Source: Saccharothrix sp. NRRL B-16314 (lineage in GTDB: Bacteria; Actinomycetota; Actinomycetes; Mycobacteriales; Pseudonocardiaceae). Taken from it: DNA of 64,000 nt. The translations under genes and the position numbers were made by a program. A model generated the notes under the pieces. That model saw only the letters and a list, made by a program, of their open reading frames with translations, did no database searches and was not told the origin of the DNA. Location: assembly GCF_000716595.1 (NCBI RefSeq), contig NZ_JNXC01000032.1:1-64000 (forward strand), read 5' to 3'. The stretch's first letter is position 1. Every line of letters begins with the position of its first letter. Positions 51,438 through 61,400 of the stretch are shown piece by piece.

Positions 51438-51899
51438 ATGAGCCGCCACATCCAGGTGACCTTCGACGCCCACGACCCGCGCGCACTGTCGTCCTTCTGG
51501 CGCGACGCGCTGGGCTACGTCCACCCCGGCCCACCTGGCGTGGACCTCCCCGAGGGCGCCGACCCGCTGGCCGCGTGGGACGACTTCCTCGCGCGGGTCG
51601 GGGTGCCGGAGGACCAGCGCAACACGCGATCGGCCATCGAGGACCCGGACGGCGACGGTCCGCGGGTGTTCTTCCAGCAGGTGCCCGAGGACAAGGTCGC
51701 CAAGAACCGGGTCCACCTCGACGTCCGCGCGGCACCCGGCCTCCAGGGCGAGGAGCGGATGGCCGCTCTGGAAGCCGAGTGCGCCAGGCTCGTCGCGCTC
51801 GGGGCGACGCGGGTCCGCCGCGACGAGCCCGCTCCCCCGCTGAGCGCCGGCTTCATCGTGATGACCGACCCCGAGGGCAACGAGTTCTGCTTGGACTGA
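51438..51899 (+). CDS. VOC-superfamily (glyoxalase-like) protein
   Basis: Protein of 153 residues with the glyoxalase/bleomycin-resistance fold. The opening RHIQVTFDAHDPRALSSFWRDALGY and the end GFIVMTDPEGNEFCLD are typical, as is the central RVFFQQVPEDKVAKNRVHLDV. Ligands H3, H-L-D and E in the last strand are placed as in metal-binding members, so it could be a dioxygenase, a lyase or a drug-binding protein; the sequence does not decide. ATG 51438 follows GGAG. A few repeats of GGCCACGGCTGAGC lie after the stop. It is convergent with the MOSC gene. Confidence 0.92.
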   Translation: MSRHIQVTFDAHDPRALSSFWRDALGYVHPGPPGVDLPEGADPLAAWDDFLARVGVPEDQRNTRSAIEDPDGDGPRVFFQQVPEDKVAKNRVHLDVRAAPGLQGEERMAALEAECARLVALGATRVRRDEPAPPLSAGFIVMTDPEGNEFCLD

Positions 51900-51945
51900 G
51901 CGGCCACGGCTGAGCGGCCACGGCTGGGCGGTCACGGCTGGGCGG

Positions 51946-52641
51946 TCACGGCCGGTTGTCGGGCTGGTAGGGCGCGCCGGTGATCCAGCCGCCGACCCGC
52001 TCCGGCGTCTCGTCGGTCGGCACCAGCCCGACCCGGTCGCCGGGGCGGATCTCCCCCGGCTCGATCACCCAGCAGTTCAGGCACAGCTCGTTGCCGAACT
52101 CGGTGCGGATGCGGCGGAACACGTCCAGGTCCTGCGCGCCGGTGTCGGGGTCGATCGACGTGACGACGCACCGCCCGCGCACCGAGTGAACCCCGATCAC
52201 GGCCTCCCCGATGACGAGCGCGTGCCCCGGCCAGTCGCGTTCCTCGCGCGGTCCGACGCCGCCGATGAGGATGTTCGGCCGCAGCCGCCGGAGGTCCGCG
52301 CCCCAGTGCGCCACGGCGCCGTCCGTCGCCACCAACAGGTTCAGCACGTCGAACCGCGCCGGACCGGCGTCCGCCACGAGCCGCCCGCCGTGCGGTGCGA
52401 CGAGGGCGTCGGCCGCCGCGCTGTCCCACCGGTGCCCGGCCACGAGCGGAGTGCCGTCGGGTCCGGTGGACGCCGGGATGGTCAGCAGGCCGTGCCGGGT
52501 GCGCCCGGTCAACGGGCCGCGGTCACCCCGCACGTGCACCAGCCGGTCGCCCGCCACGCCGTCCTCGGTGAGCGCGGCGGCGGTCAGGCGTTCGCCTCCC
52601 AGGGACTTCACCGGGTACCGCCACAGACCGTCGACGCGCAC
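51946..52641 (-). CDS. MOSC-domain protein
   Basis: Protein of 231 residues. An N-terminal MOSC_N-like barrel (VDGLWRYPVKSLGGERL) leads to a MOSC domain (RLRPNILIGGVGPREERDWPGHALVIGEAVIGVH, in parts; GRCVVTSIDPDTGAQDLDVFR; ELCLNCWVIEPGEIRPGDRVGL). MOSC proteins bind the molybdenum cofactor or transfer sulfur through a conserved Cys; C in RGRCVVTSID or LCLNCW are candidates. GTG 52641 begins two bases after the stop of the NTF2-like gene, so the two form an operon. The partner reductase expected for mARC-like or YcbX-like systems is not in the window. Confidence 0.92.
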   Translation of the reverse strand: MRVDGLWRYPVKSLGGERLTAAALTEDGVAGDRLVHVRGDRGPLTGRTRHGLLTIPASTGPDGTPLVAGHRWDSAAADALVAPHGGRLVADAGPARFDVLNLLVATDGAVAHWGADLRRLRPNILIGGVGPREERDWPGHALVIGEAVIGVHSVRGRCVVTSIDPDTGAQDLDVFRRIRTEFGNELCLNCWVIEPGEIRPGDRVGLVPTDETPERVGGWITGAPYQPDNRP

Positions 52642-52643
52642 GG

Positions 52644-53072
52644 CTACGCCAGCGGGAGTTCGGTCGGGCCGGGCAGGCGGCGGTCGGCCGCGGCGATCTC
52701 CACGTCGTTGATGCTCGCCTCGCGGCGGCGCATCAGGCCGTCGGGCGCGAACTCCCAGTTCTCGTTGCCGTAGCTGCGCCACCACCGGCCTTCGTCGTCG
52801 TGCCACTCGTACTGGAACCGGACCGCGATGCGGTCGCCGGTGAACGCCCACAGCGACTTCCGCAGCACGTAGTCGTGCTCCCGCTGCCACTTCCGGGTGA
52901 GAAACGAGATGATCTCGTCGTGACCGCGGACGAACTCGGACCTGTTGCGCCACACCGAGTCCGATGTGTACGCGGCGACGACCCGCTGCGGGTCACGGGT
53001 GTTCCAGACGTCCTCGGCCGCGCGGACCTTGGCGCGGGCGGAGTCCTCGGTGAACGGTGGCACCAGCAGCAC
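52644..53072 (-). CDS. NTF2-like protein (DUF1348 type)
   Basis: Small protein of 142 residues with the NTF2-like cone fold. [70 protein letters not shown] and [25 protein letters not shown] (each quoted in parts of the protein in that order) are close to the DUF1348 group. GTG 53072 follows AAGGAG by seven bases, which fixes the start. It is first in a two-gene operon with the MOSC gene and divergent from a CGNR zinc-finger gene. A 12-bp inverted repeat overlaps its ribosome binding site region. Function is unknown; ligand or small-molecule binding is likely. Confidence 0.92.
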   Translation of the reverse strand: MLLVPPFTEDSARAKVRAAEDVWNTRDPQRVVAAYTSDSVWRNRSEFVRGHDEIISFLTRKWQREHDYVLRKSLWAFTGDRIAVRFQYEWHDDEGRWWRSYGNENWEFAPDGLMRRREASINDVEIAAADRRLPGPTELPLA

Positions 53073-53083
53073 GACGGCACTCC

Positions 53084-53157
53084 TTCTAACGTTTGGTCGA
53101 CTCAACAAACGTTAGAACGAACCACTAACGGATGCAAGCCCGTGTTAGCGTTAGAAG
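53084..53157. promoter_or_regulatory. Operator cluster in the NTF2-like / CGNR divergent promoter
   Basis: A perfect 12-bp inverted repeat, TTCTAACGTTTG and CAAACGTTAGAA (53084-53095 and 53106-53117), with a 10-bp spacer. The core CGTTAGAA recurs at 53149-53156, directly before the CGNR start, and a related CCACTAACGG lies at 53121-53130. Several copies of one motif covering both promoters suggest autoregulation by the divergent CGNR protein. Confidence 0.72.
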
Positions 53158-53158
53158 C

Positions 53159-53737
53159 GTGCAGCCACTGGACGCGCGCCCCGAACCGCCGGGGCAGTCC
53201 GGGGAACCCCGGCCGATCCGCCTGATGAACACCGTCCGCGCGGACCGCTCCGGCGTGCACGACCACCTGACGACCACCGGCGAACTGACCGCCTGGCTGG
53301 GCGGGGCACCGGCGGCCGAGGCCGATCTCGTCGCCTTCCGATCACTCCGTGCAGCACTGCGCGCCCTCGCCGCCCTATTGGCGGGTGACACTCGCCCGAT
53401 CGCGACGGGCCACGACGTCGAGCGGGCCGTGGCGGAGATCAACCGGGCGGCCACTTCCGCGTCCGCGTGGCCCCAACTCACGCTGAGCGACGGCGAGCCG
53501 CGCCGGATCATCACGACCGACGCCTCCGCCGCGGCCTCCGCGCTGGCGGGCACCGCCGCCGAGGCGGTCGACCTGTTCACCGGCGACCGCCGGACGCTGC
53601 TGCGCGCCTGTTACGCGCCCCACTGCGTCCTGTACTTCATGAAGGATCACCCGAGGCGCGAGTGGTGCTCGCCGGGGTGCGGCAATCGGGTCCGGGCCGC
53701 CCGGCACTACCGCCGAACCTCCGCTACGGCCGGGTAA
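53159..53737 (+). CDS. CGNR zinc-finger regulator (ABATE domain)
   Basis: Putative stress-linked transcription regulator of 192 residues. An N-terminal ligand-binding ABATE-like domain (RPIRLMNTVRADRSGVHDHL, ELTAWLGGAPAAEADLVAFRSLRAAL) leads to the C-terminal zinc finger, CYAPHCVLYFMKDHPRREWCS and PGCGNRVRAARHYRR, with the CGNR signature and four cysteines. GTG 53159 sits right behind a CGTTAGAA operator copy with no ribosome binding site, so a leaderless transcript is likely; an ATG at 53132 would put the operator inside the coding region. It probably controls the divergent NTF2-like/MOSC operon and itself. Confidence 0.9.
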   Translation: MQPLDARPEPPGQSGEPRPIRLMNTVRADRSGVHDHLTTTGELTAWLGGAPAAEADLVAFRSLRAALRALAALLAGDTRPIATGHDVERAVAEINRAATSASAWPQLTLSDGEPRRIITTDASAAASALAGTAAEAVDLFTGDRRTLLRACYAPHCVLYFMKDHPRREWCSPGCGNRVRAARHYRRTSATAG

Positions 53738-53970
53738 CCTCAAACGACGTCGATCAAAAAAGGTTACGACGCTTCACCCGGAATTGCGGAAATCCAGCTG
53801 AACGGACCACCCCGCACATTTCGTGTGATCCGCGTTACGGCGTGTAGGATCAGGTCCGAGACCGCAAAAATGTTGCCGTGCGATTGTGAACAGTCCTCGC
53901 GCACGGCCTGCCATTTACGAGACGACGCGGTCCAAACCAGCCATTCGAGTGAACCGCCGAAGCCGCCTTC

Positions 53971-54020
53971 TAACCCGGGGTTACAGTCGACGTAAATGGG
54001 TTATTCCCATTCCGGGAATG
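53971..54020. promoter_or_regulatory. Three palindromes upstream of the NRPS cluster
   Basis: Within a 378-bp non-coding, relatively G+C-poor region (53738-54115) lie three close inverted repeats: TAACCC-G-GGGTTA (53971-53983), ATGGG-TTATT-CCCAT (53996-54010) and CATTCC-G-GGAATG (54008-54020), the last two overlapping. They are 95-145 bp before the serine hydrolase start and may be operators or an overlapping switch for the peptide cluster. No gene was seen here. Confidence 0.5.
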
Positions 54021-54115
54021 CTCCGTTCGGCGGTAGCGACAGTCTCCCGGCGACAGCCAACGTTGTGGCCGCAGCCGCCGTTGTGCTCATCGTGGCTCAA
54101 TTCAGAGGATCAATC

Positions 54116-55384
54116 ATGGACACCGACCGGATCGTCACCCGATTAACGGCGCTCACGCGTGACCACCTGGTGCCCGGCGTGCAGATCGCCGTGCACCGCG
54201 GCGGGAGCACGTGGACGCACGAGGTGGGCCTGCCCGCCGAGGCCGCCGTGCCGATCGGCTCGATCACCAAGACGTTCACCGCGACCATCGCCATGGCGCT
54301 CGTCTCCGACGGCGACCTCGCCCTGGACGCGCCGCTGTCCGACCACCTGCCCGTGGTGGCCGACGGTCTCACCTTGCGCCACCTCCTCAGCCACACCGGC
54401 GGACTCCCGTCGGACCCGGACGACGTGCGCGCCACCTCGCTCGGCCGCCACGTCCGGCAGGCCCTCCGCGAACTGCACCCCCTGCACCGGCCCGGCGCGG
54501 GTTTCTCCTACTCGAACATCGGGTACTGCCTCATCGGCCACCTGATCGAGGTGGCCACCGGGATGTCCTGGTCGGAGGCGGTGGAGGCGGTCCTGCTCCG
54601 CCCGCTCGGGCTGCACGCGCGATTCACCACCAGCCCGGACTCCGCCGTCGTCACCGGCCACGCGGTCAACCCCGCGACCGGCCGCGTCGTCCCGGTGCGG
54701 CAGTCACTGGCCCCGGTCGACGCGCCGGCGGGGGCACTGGCCGCCAGCGCGACCGACCTGGTCGTGTTCGGCCGGATGCTGGGCGGCGCCGAGCCGCGCC
54801 TGATCGACCCGGGCGAGCTGGCGCTCATGAGGGAACCCGTGCGGCACGCCGAGCCGTTCGGGATGGCCGACGGGTGGGGCCTCGGCCTCGCCCTGTTCCA
54901 CCGGGACGGCGTCCGCTGGGTCGGTCACGACGGCACGGCGGACGGCACGTCCTGCCACCTCCGGGTCAACCCGGCCGACGGCACGGTGGTGGCGCTGACC
55001 ACCAACGGCAGCACCGGTTTCGCATTGTGGCGCGACCTGGTTCCGGAATTGGTCGCGGCGGGCCTGCCGGTGGCGGATTACGACGGAATGAGCGGCCTGC
55101 ACCACCGCATCGCGCCGCCGCCGGACTGCGCGGGCCGTTTTCGCAACGGCGATGTCGAATACGCTGTGCGAGCGGTGGACCGGGAACGGCTGGCGCTCAC
55201 CGTGGACGGCGAGCCGTTCGCGGACCTCTCGTTGTTCGACGGGCTGGTGTTCGCGATGCGTGATTCCGACACCGGCGACACCAACCAGACCGGGCGTTTC
55301 CTGCGCGACCCGGGAGACGGCGGGATCCGGTGGATCCAGATCGGCGGGCGACTCGCCCGCAGGCAGGTCCCGACAATGTCTTGA
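54116..55384 (+). CDS. PBP-type serine hydrolase, candidate NRPS release cyclase
   Basis: Protein of 422 residues with the beta-lactamase/penicillin-binding fold. Nucleophile motif S49-I-T-K52, second motif Y132-S-N134 and the late HDG in GHDGTADG are in place. A C-terminal lipocalin-like domain (DCAGRFRNGDVEYAVRAVDRERLALTV and following) is present. No signal peptide is seen, so it acts in the cytoplasm. It ends 65 bp before the NRPS start on the same strand. Stand-alone PBP-type thioesterases with this build cyclise and release nonribosomal peptides head to tail. Ordinary esterase or D-peptidase function is equally compatible with the sequence. ATG 54116 follows GAGGATC; the in-frame upstream region is not coding in style. 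Confidence 0.85.
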   Translation: MDTDRIVTRLTALTRDHLVPGVQIAVHRGGSTWTHEVGLPAEAAVPIGSITKTFTATIAMALVSDGDLALDAPLSDHLPVVADGLTLRHLLSHTGGLPSDPDDVRATSLGRHVRQALRELHPLHRPGAGFSYSNIGYCLIGHLIEVATGMSWSEAVEAVLLRPLGLHARFTTSPDSAVVTGHAVNPATGRVVPVRQSLAPVDAPAGALAASATDLVVFGRMLGGAEPRLIDPGELALMREPVRHAEPFGMADGWGLGLALFHRDGVRWVGHDGTADGTSCHLRVNPADGTVVALTTNGSTGFALWRDLVPELVAAGLPVADYDGMSGLHHRIAPPPDCAGRFRNGDVEYAVRAVDRERLALTVDGEPFADLSLFDGLVFAMRDSDTGDTNQTGRFLRDPGDGGIRWIQIGGRLARRQVPTMS

Positions 55385-55449
55385 TCCGACGTTTGAACCC
55401 TTCGCGCAATGGGTACGCGCGCCCTTCGGCCAGAAAGGCACCTCACGCG

Positions 55450-58400
55450 ATGACGCACGCCCACAGTCTGCCGGAAATGATCGCCGCGCAGGCGCTGCGC
55501 ACTCCCGGAGCGCCCGCGGTCATGTCCGCCGAGGAAGTGGTGAGCTACCGGGAACTCGACCACCGGGCGAACCGGCTCGCGCACCTGCTGATCGCGCGGG
55601 GCGCACGCCGGGAACGGGTGGTGGCGCTGGCGCTGCCCCGCTCGGTGGACAACGTGGTCGCGCGGCTCGCGGTGCTGAAGACCGGCGCCGCCTACCTGCC
55701 GATCGACCCGGACTACCCGGCCGACCGGATCGCGTTCATGGTCGAGGACGCGCAACCGCTGCTCGTCCTCGACGACCTGCCCGAGTCGTCGGACCAGCCC
55801 GCCACCGCGCCCGAGGTGACGATCCGGCCGGACGACCCGGCGTACGTGATCTACACGTCCGGCTCGACGGGCCGCCCCAAGGGCGTCGTGGTGCCGCACA
55901 GAGGGTTACCCGCGTTCGCCAGAGCCGAGATCGCGCACTTCGACGTGCGGCCCGGCGACCGGGTGCTCCAGTTCTCCTCCCCCAGCTTCGACGCCTCCGT
56001 GCTGGAGCTGTGCATGGCCCTGCCCGCCGGCGCGACCCTCGTCGTCCCGCCGCCCGGACCACTGCTCGGCGACCAGCTCGCCCGGGTGATCACCGACTTC
56101 GGCGTCACGCACGCCCTGATCCCGCCGGTCGCGCTGGCCACCGTGCCCGACCCGGCGCCGCCGTCGTTCCGCACGCTCGTCGTCGGCGGTGACGCCTGCC
56201 CGCCGGACCTCGTGGCGAAGTGGGTGCCCGGCCGCCGCATGATCAACGCCTACGGCCCGACCGAGTCCACCGTGGTCACGTCATGGAGTGAGGCGCTCGA
56301 ACCCGGTGGCACGCCACCGATCGGCAGGCCCATCCCCGGCACCGAGGTGCGGGTGCTGGACGACGACCTGCGCCCGGTGGCCGAGGGCGAGCTGTACGTC
56401 ACGGGCGTCGGCCTGGCGCGCGGCTACCTGCGCCGGCCGGGCCTCACCGCGCAGCGGTTCGTGGCCGACCCGTTCGGCCGGCCCGGCACCCGCATGTACC
56501 GCACCGGTGACGTGGTCCGGCGCCGTGACGACGGCGTGCTGGAGTTCGTCGGCCGCGCCGACCACCAGGTGAAGATCCGGGGCTTCCGGGTCGAGCCGGG
56601 CGAGGTCGAAGCGCTGCTGCGCGGGTGCCCCGGTGTCGAGCACGCCGTGGTCGTGGCCCGGGACGAGCCGAAGCGGCTGGTCGCCTACGTGGTCGGCGCC
56701 ACCGCCGGTCTGCGGGACCACCTCGCGGCGCGGCTGCCGGACTACCTGGTGCCGTCGGCGTTCGTCGAGCTGGACGCGTTCCCCTTGACCCCCAACGGGA
56801 AGCTGGACCGGGCCGCGCTGCCCGCGCCGGTCGTCGGCACCGCCCCTGAGGGTCACGTCGAGCCGCGCACCCCGGCCGAACGCCGGGTCGCCGACGTGTG
56901 GTCGGACGTGCTGGGCGTGCCGCGGGTGGGTGCGCTGGACGACTTCTTCGCCCTGGGCGGCGACTCGATCCTGGCCGTGCGGGCGTTGTCCCGGCTCGGC
57001 GGGCTGCCGGTGCGGGCCATGTTCGACCACCGCACGGTCGCCGCGCTCGCCGAAGCCCTGCCGGACGGCACCGCCCGGCCCGCCGGTGAGCGGAAGGCGA
57101 TCGCCCGCGTGCCCGACGGGATGCCGCTACCGCTGTCGTCGGCGCAGCGCCGCCTGTTCTCGCTGGACGGCACCGCCGAGCAGAACACCGCGGTCGGGCT
57201 GCGACTGACCGGTGCGCTGGACGTGCCCCGCTTGGCGACGGCGCTGGACGCGTTGGCGGCTCGGCACGACGCGCTGCGCACCACCTTCGACGTGCTGGGC
57301 GACGAACCGGTGCAGGTGGTCGCGCCCAAGGGCACGATCCCGCTGCGCGTGCTGCCGACCTCCGACCCGGCGGCGCTCGGCCTGGACCAGCCGTTCGACC
57401 TGCGGCGCGGGCCGCTGACCCGTGCGGTGCTCTGCCCCCTGGGGCCGGACGAGCACCTGCTGGTCCTGGTGCAGCACCACATCGTCACCGACGGCTGGTC
57501 GGTGCAGGTGCTCCTGGAAGAGCTCGCGGAGCTGTACTCGGGCGGGCAGCCGGCCGAACCCGAGGTGCAATACCCCGACTTCGCGGTCTGGGACCGGAGC
57601 AGGTCCGAGGGCGACCCGGCCTACTGGCGCGAGCGGCTGGACGGCATCGAGTCGCTGGACCTGCCCACCGACCGCCCCCGGCCGCCGCTGCGCACGACGT
57701 CCGGCGCGGTGCTGCGGCGGACCCTGCCCGCGGACCTGGTGCGGAGGCTGGCGGACGTCGGCCGCGCGCACGACGCGACCCTGTTCATGACGCTCACCGC
57801 CGCCGTGCAGGTGCTGTTGTCCGCACGCGGCCGGCAGCGCGACGTCGCGGTCGGCACGGTCAGCTCCGGCCGTGACCGCACGGACCTGGAGCGCACCGTC
57901 GGGTTCTTCGTCCGCACGCTGGTGCTGCGCTCGTGGGTCGACCCGGACCTGCCGTTCACCGGGTTCCTCGACCAGGTGCGGGACACGACCCTCGAAGCGT
58001 TCACGCACGACGACGTGCCGTTCGACCGGGTGGTGGAGGCGGTCCGGCCCGACCCGGACCCCAGCCGCACTCCCCTGGTGCAGGCCATGGTCGCGCTGCA
58101 CCAGCCGCTGCTGCGCGACGCGTCGTTCGGCGACCTCGCCGCGGCCGAGTACGACTTGCCGCGCCCGGTGGCCCGGTTCGACCTGGTGGTGGAGTTCTGG
58201 CCGCGCGGCGACGACCTGGCGTTGACCGTCGAGTACAACGCGGACCTGTTCGACGCGACGACGATCGAGGCGTTGGGCGACGACCTGGACTCGTTGCTGC
58301 GCCTCGTGGTGGACGACCCGGACCGGCCGCTGCACGGCCTGGTCGAGCTGTCCTGGCCGTCCGGTGACGACGCGGTCCGCGTCCGCGGCGTCCGGGTCGA

Positions 58401-61400
58401 CCTCGGCGAGGTGGAGGACGCGCTCCGGCGTCACCACGAGGTGACCGACGCGGCCGTGGTCGCGGTGGACCGGCGGCTGGTCGCGTACGTGACGCCCCCC
58501 GTCAACCCGGCGGCCCTGCGCGGGTTCCTCGGCCAGGTGCTGCCCGCGCACGCCGTGCCGTCGACGTTCGTCGGGCTCGACCACCTCGACCGCGACGCAC
58601 TGCCGGAGCCGCCCGACGAACGCACCGAAGTCCGTTACGTGGCACCGCGAACGCCCGTGGAGGCCGTGCTGGCGACCGTGTTCGCCGACGTGCTGGGCGC
58701 GGCGCGGGTCGGTGTGCGGGACAACTTCTTCGCGCTCGGCGGCGACTCGATCCTGGGCATCCAGGTCGTCACCCGCGCCCGTCGCGCGGGCCTGGTGCTG
58801 ACCTCGCGGGACATCTTCGCGCACCAGACGATCGCCGCCATCGCACCGCACGTGACCCGCGACCTGCCGCCGACCGCCGAGCAGGGCACGGTCACCGGCG
58901 CCGCGCCGCTCACCCCGATCCAGCGCTGGTACCTGGAGCACCACACCGTCCGCCCCGAGCACTTCGAGCAGTCCGTGGTGGTCGACCTCGCCGGCGCAGA
59001 CCTTGCCGACGCGAACCTCACCGGCGCGGACCTTGCCGACGTGGACCTTGCCGCGCTCCGCACCGCGCTCATCGCGCTGGTCGACCACCACGACGCGCTG
59101 CGCACCCGGTTCGAGGGCGACCGCCAGGTGATCGGCCCCCGCTGCCACGTCGACCCGTTGACGCTCGACCGCTTCGACCTCACCGAGGGACCGCTGCTGC
59201 GGGCGGAAGTCCTCGACGGGCGGTCCGTGCGGCTGACCGCGCACCACCTCGTGGTCGACGGCGTCTCCTGGCGCGTGCTGGTGGAAGACCTGATGACGGC
59301 CTACCGCCAGGCCCGCGCCGGCCAGACCGTCCACATCGGACCGAAGACCACCTCGTTCCGCGACTGGGCGACCCGGCTCGCCGAGCACGCCGCCGACGGC
59401 TTCGCCGACGAACTGGACCACTGGACGACGGTGGCCGCCACCCCGACCGCCATCCCGCTCGACCGGCACGGCCCGAACACCGTCGGCTCCGAGCGCGAGG
59501 TGACGGTGCGGCTCACCGCCGACGAGACGGCCGCGCTGCTCCGCGACGTGCCCGGTGTGTACCGGACGCAGGTCAACGACGTGCTGCTGACCGCGCTCGG
59601 CCGGGTGCTGGCGGACTGGACGGGCCGCTCGCGCGTGCTGGTGGACCTGGAGGGCCACGGCCGCGAGGAGCTGTTCCCCGACGTGGACCTGTCCCGCACG
59701 GTCGGCTGGTTCACCACCGTGTTCCCGGTCGCGCTCGACGTGCCCGACAGCGGTTGGGGCACGGCGTTGAAGTCGGTGAAGGAGCAGCTGCGCGCGGTGC
59801 CCCGGCGCGGCATCGGGTACGGCGCACTGCGCCACCTCGCCCGCACCGCGCCGACCTGCGACCCGCGGATCGGCTTCAACTACCTGGGCCGGTTCGCCGA
59901 GGACCAGCGCGACCTCGTGCTGTCCGCCGACCCGGACGCGACGCGCCCCCACCTGCTGGACGTGGTGGGGCAGGTGCGCGGCGACCGGCTCGCGTTCACC
60001 TTCCACTACAGCGGGAACGCGCACGACACGGCCACGATCACCCGGCTGGCCGACGGGTTCGCCGCGGCGCTGCGCGGCATCGTCGCGCACTGCGCCGAGC
60101 CCGACGCCGGTGGTCGCACGCCGTCCGACTTCCCGCTGGCGGACCTGACCCAGGCCGAGGTGGACCGGATCACCGGCGCCGACGCCTACCCGCTCACCCC
60201 GATGCAGGCGGGCATGGTGTTCCACGGCCTGGGCGACCAGGGCGCGTACTTCCAGCAGACCACGTTCGTGGTGGACGGCGTCACCGACCCGGCCGCGTTC
60301 GCCCGCGCCTGGCAGCGGGTGGTCGACCGGACGCCCGTGCTGCGCAGCTCGGTGCTGTGGGAGGGCGTGCGCGAGCCGTTGCAGGTCGTGCACGACCACG
60401 CCCCCGTGCCGTTCACGTTCCTGGACTGGAGCGACCTGGACGAGACGGCCCGCGCCGACCGGCTGCGCACGCTGCTGGCCGAGGACCGGGCGCAAGGCCT
60501 CGACCTCGGTGTGCCGCCGTTGATGCGGGTCGCGATCGCCCGCCTCTCCCCCACCAGCGTCCAGGTGCTGTGGACGTTCCACCACGTGCTGCTGGACGGC
60601 TGGAGCGTCTTCCACGTGCTGTCCGACGTGCTCGGCCCCGGTGACCTGCCGGAACGCCGACCGTTCCGCGACTACGTCGCCTGGCTGGCCCGGCAGGGCG
60701 ACCACGACGAGGCCGAGGCGCACTGGCGTCGGGTGCTCGGCACGTTCGACGCGCCGACCCCGCTGCCCGCGGACCGCCCCGCGTCGCACGGCACGTCGTC
60801 CGAACGCGTCCCGATGGCGCTCACCGAGGCCGAGTCCGGTCGGCTGTACGAGTTCGCCCGCCGGCACCGGCTCACGCCGAGCGCGATCGTGCAGGGCGCG
60901 TGGGCGTTGCTGCTGGCCCGGTCCAGCGGCAGGCGTGACGTCTGCTTCGGCGCGACCGTGTCCGGCCGCCCGGCCGACCTGCCCGGCGTGGACGCGATCA
61001 CCGGCATCTTCATCAACACCCTGCCGGTCCGGGTCGAGGTCGACGGGACCGCGCCGGTGGCGGACTGGCTGCGCGCGTTGCAGGACGCGCAGGTCGACTC
61101 GCGGCGGTTCGAGCACGTGCCGCTGACCGACGTCCAAGCCTGGAGCGGGATCGAGCGCGGCGCCACCCTGTTCGACAGCGTGGTGGTGTTCGAGAACTAC
61201 CCGGTCGAGTCGGCCGAGGGCCTGGGCCTGCGCGAGCTGTCCGCCATCGAGACCACCAGCTTCCCGCTCAGCGTCACCGCGTACCCGGCCGAACGGCTCG
61301 GCGTGCTGCTCGGCTACGAGCCCGCGATGTTCGAGCGGGCCACCGTCGAACGGCTGGGCGAGCGGCTGCGCAGGCTGCTCGTCGGCCTGGTCGCCGACCC

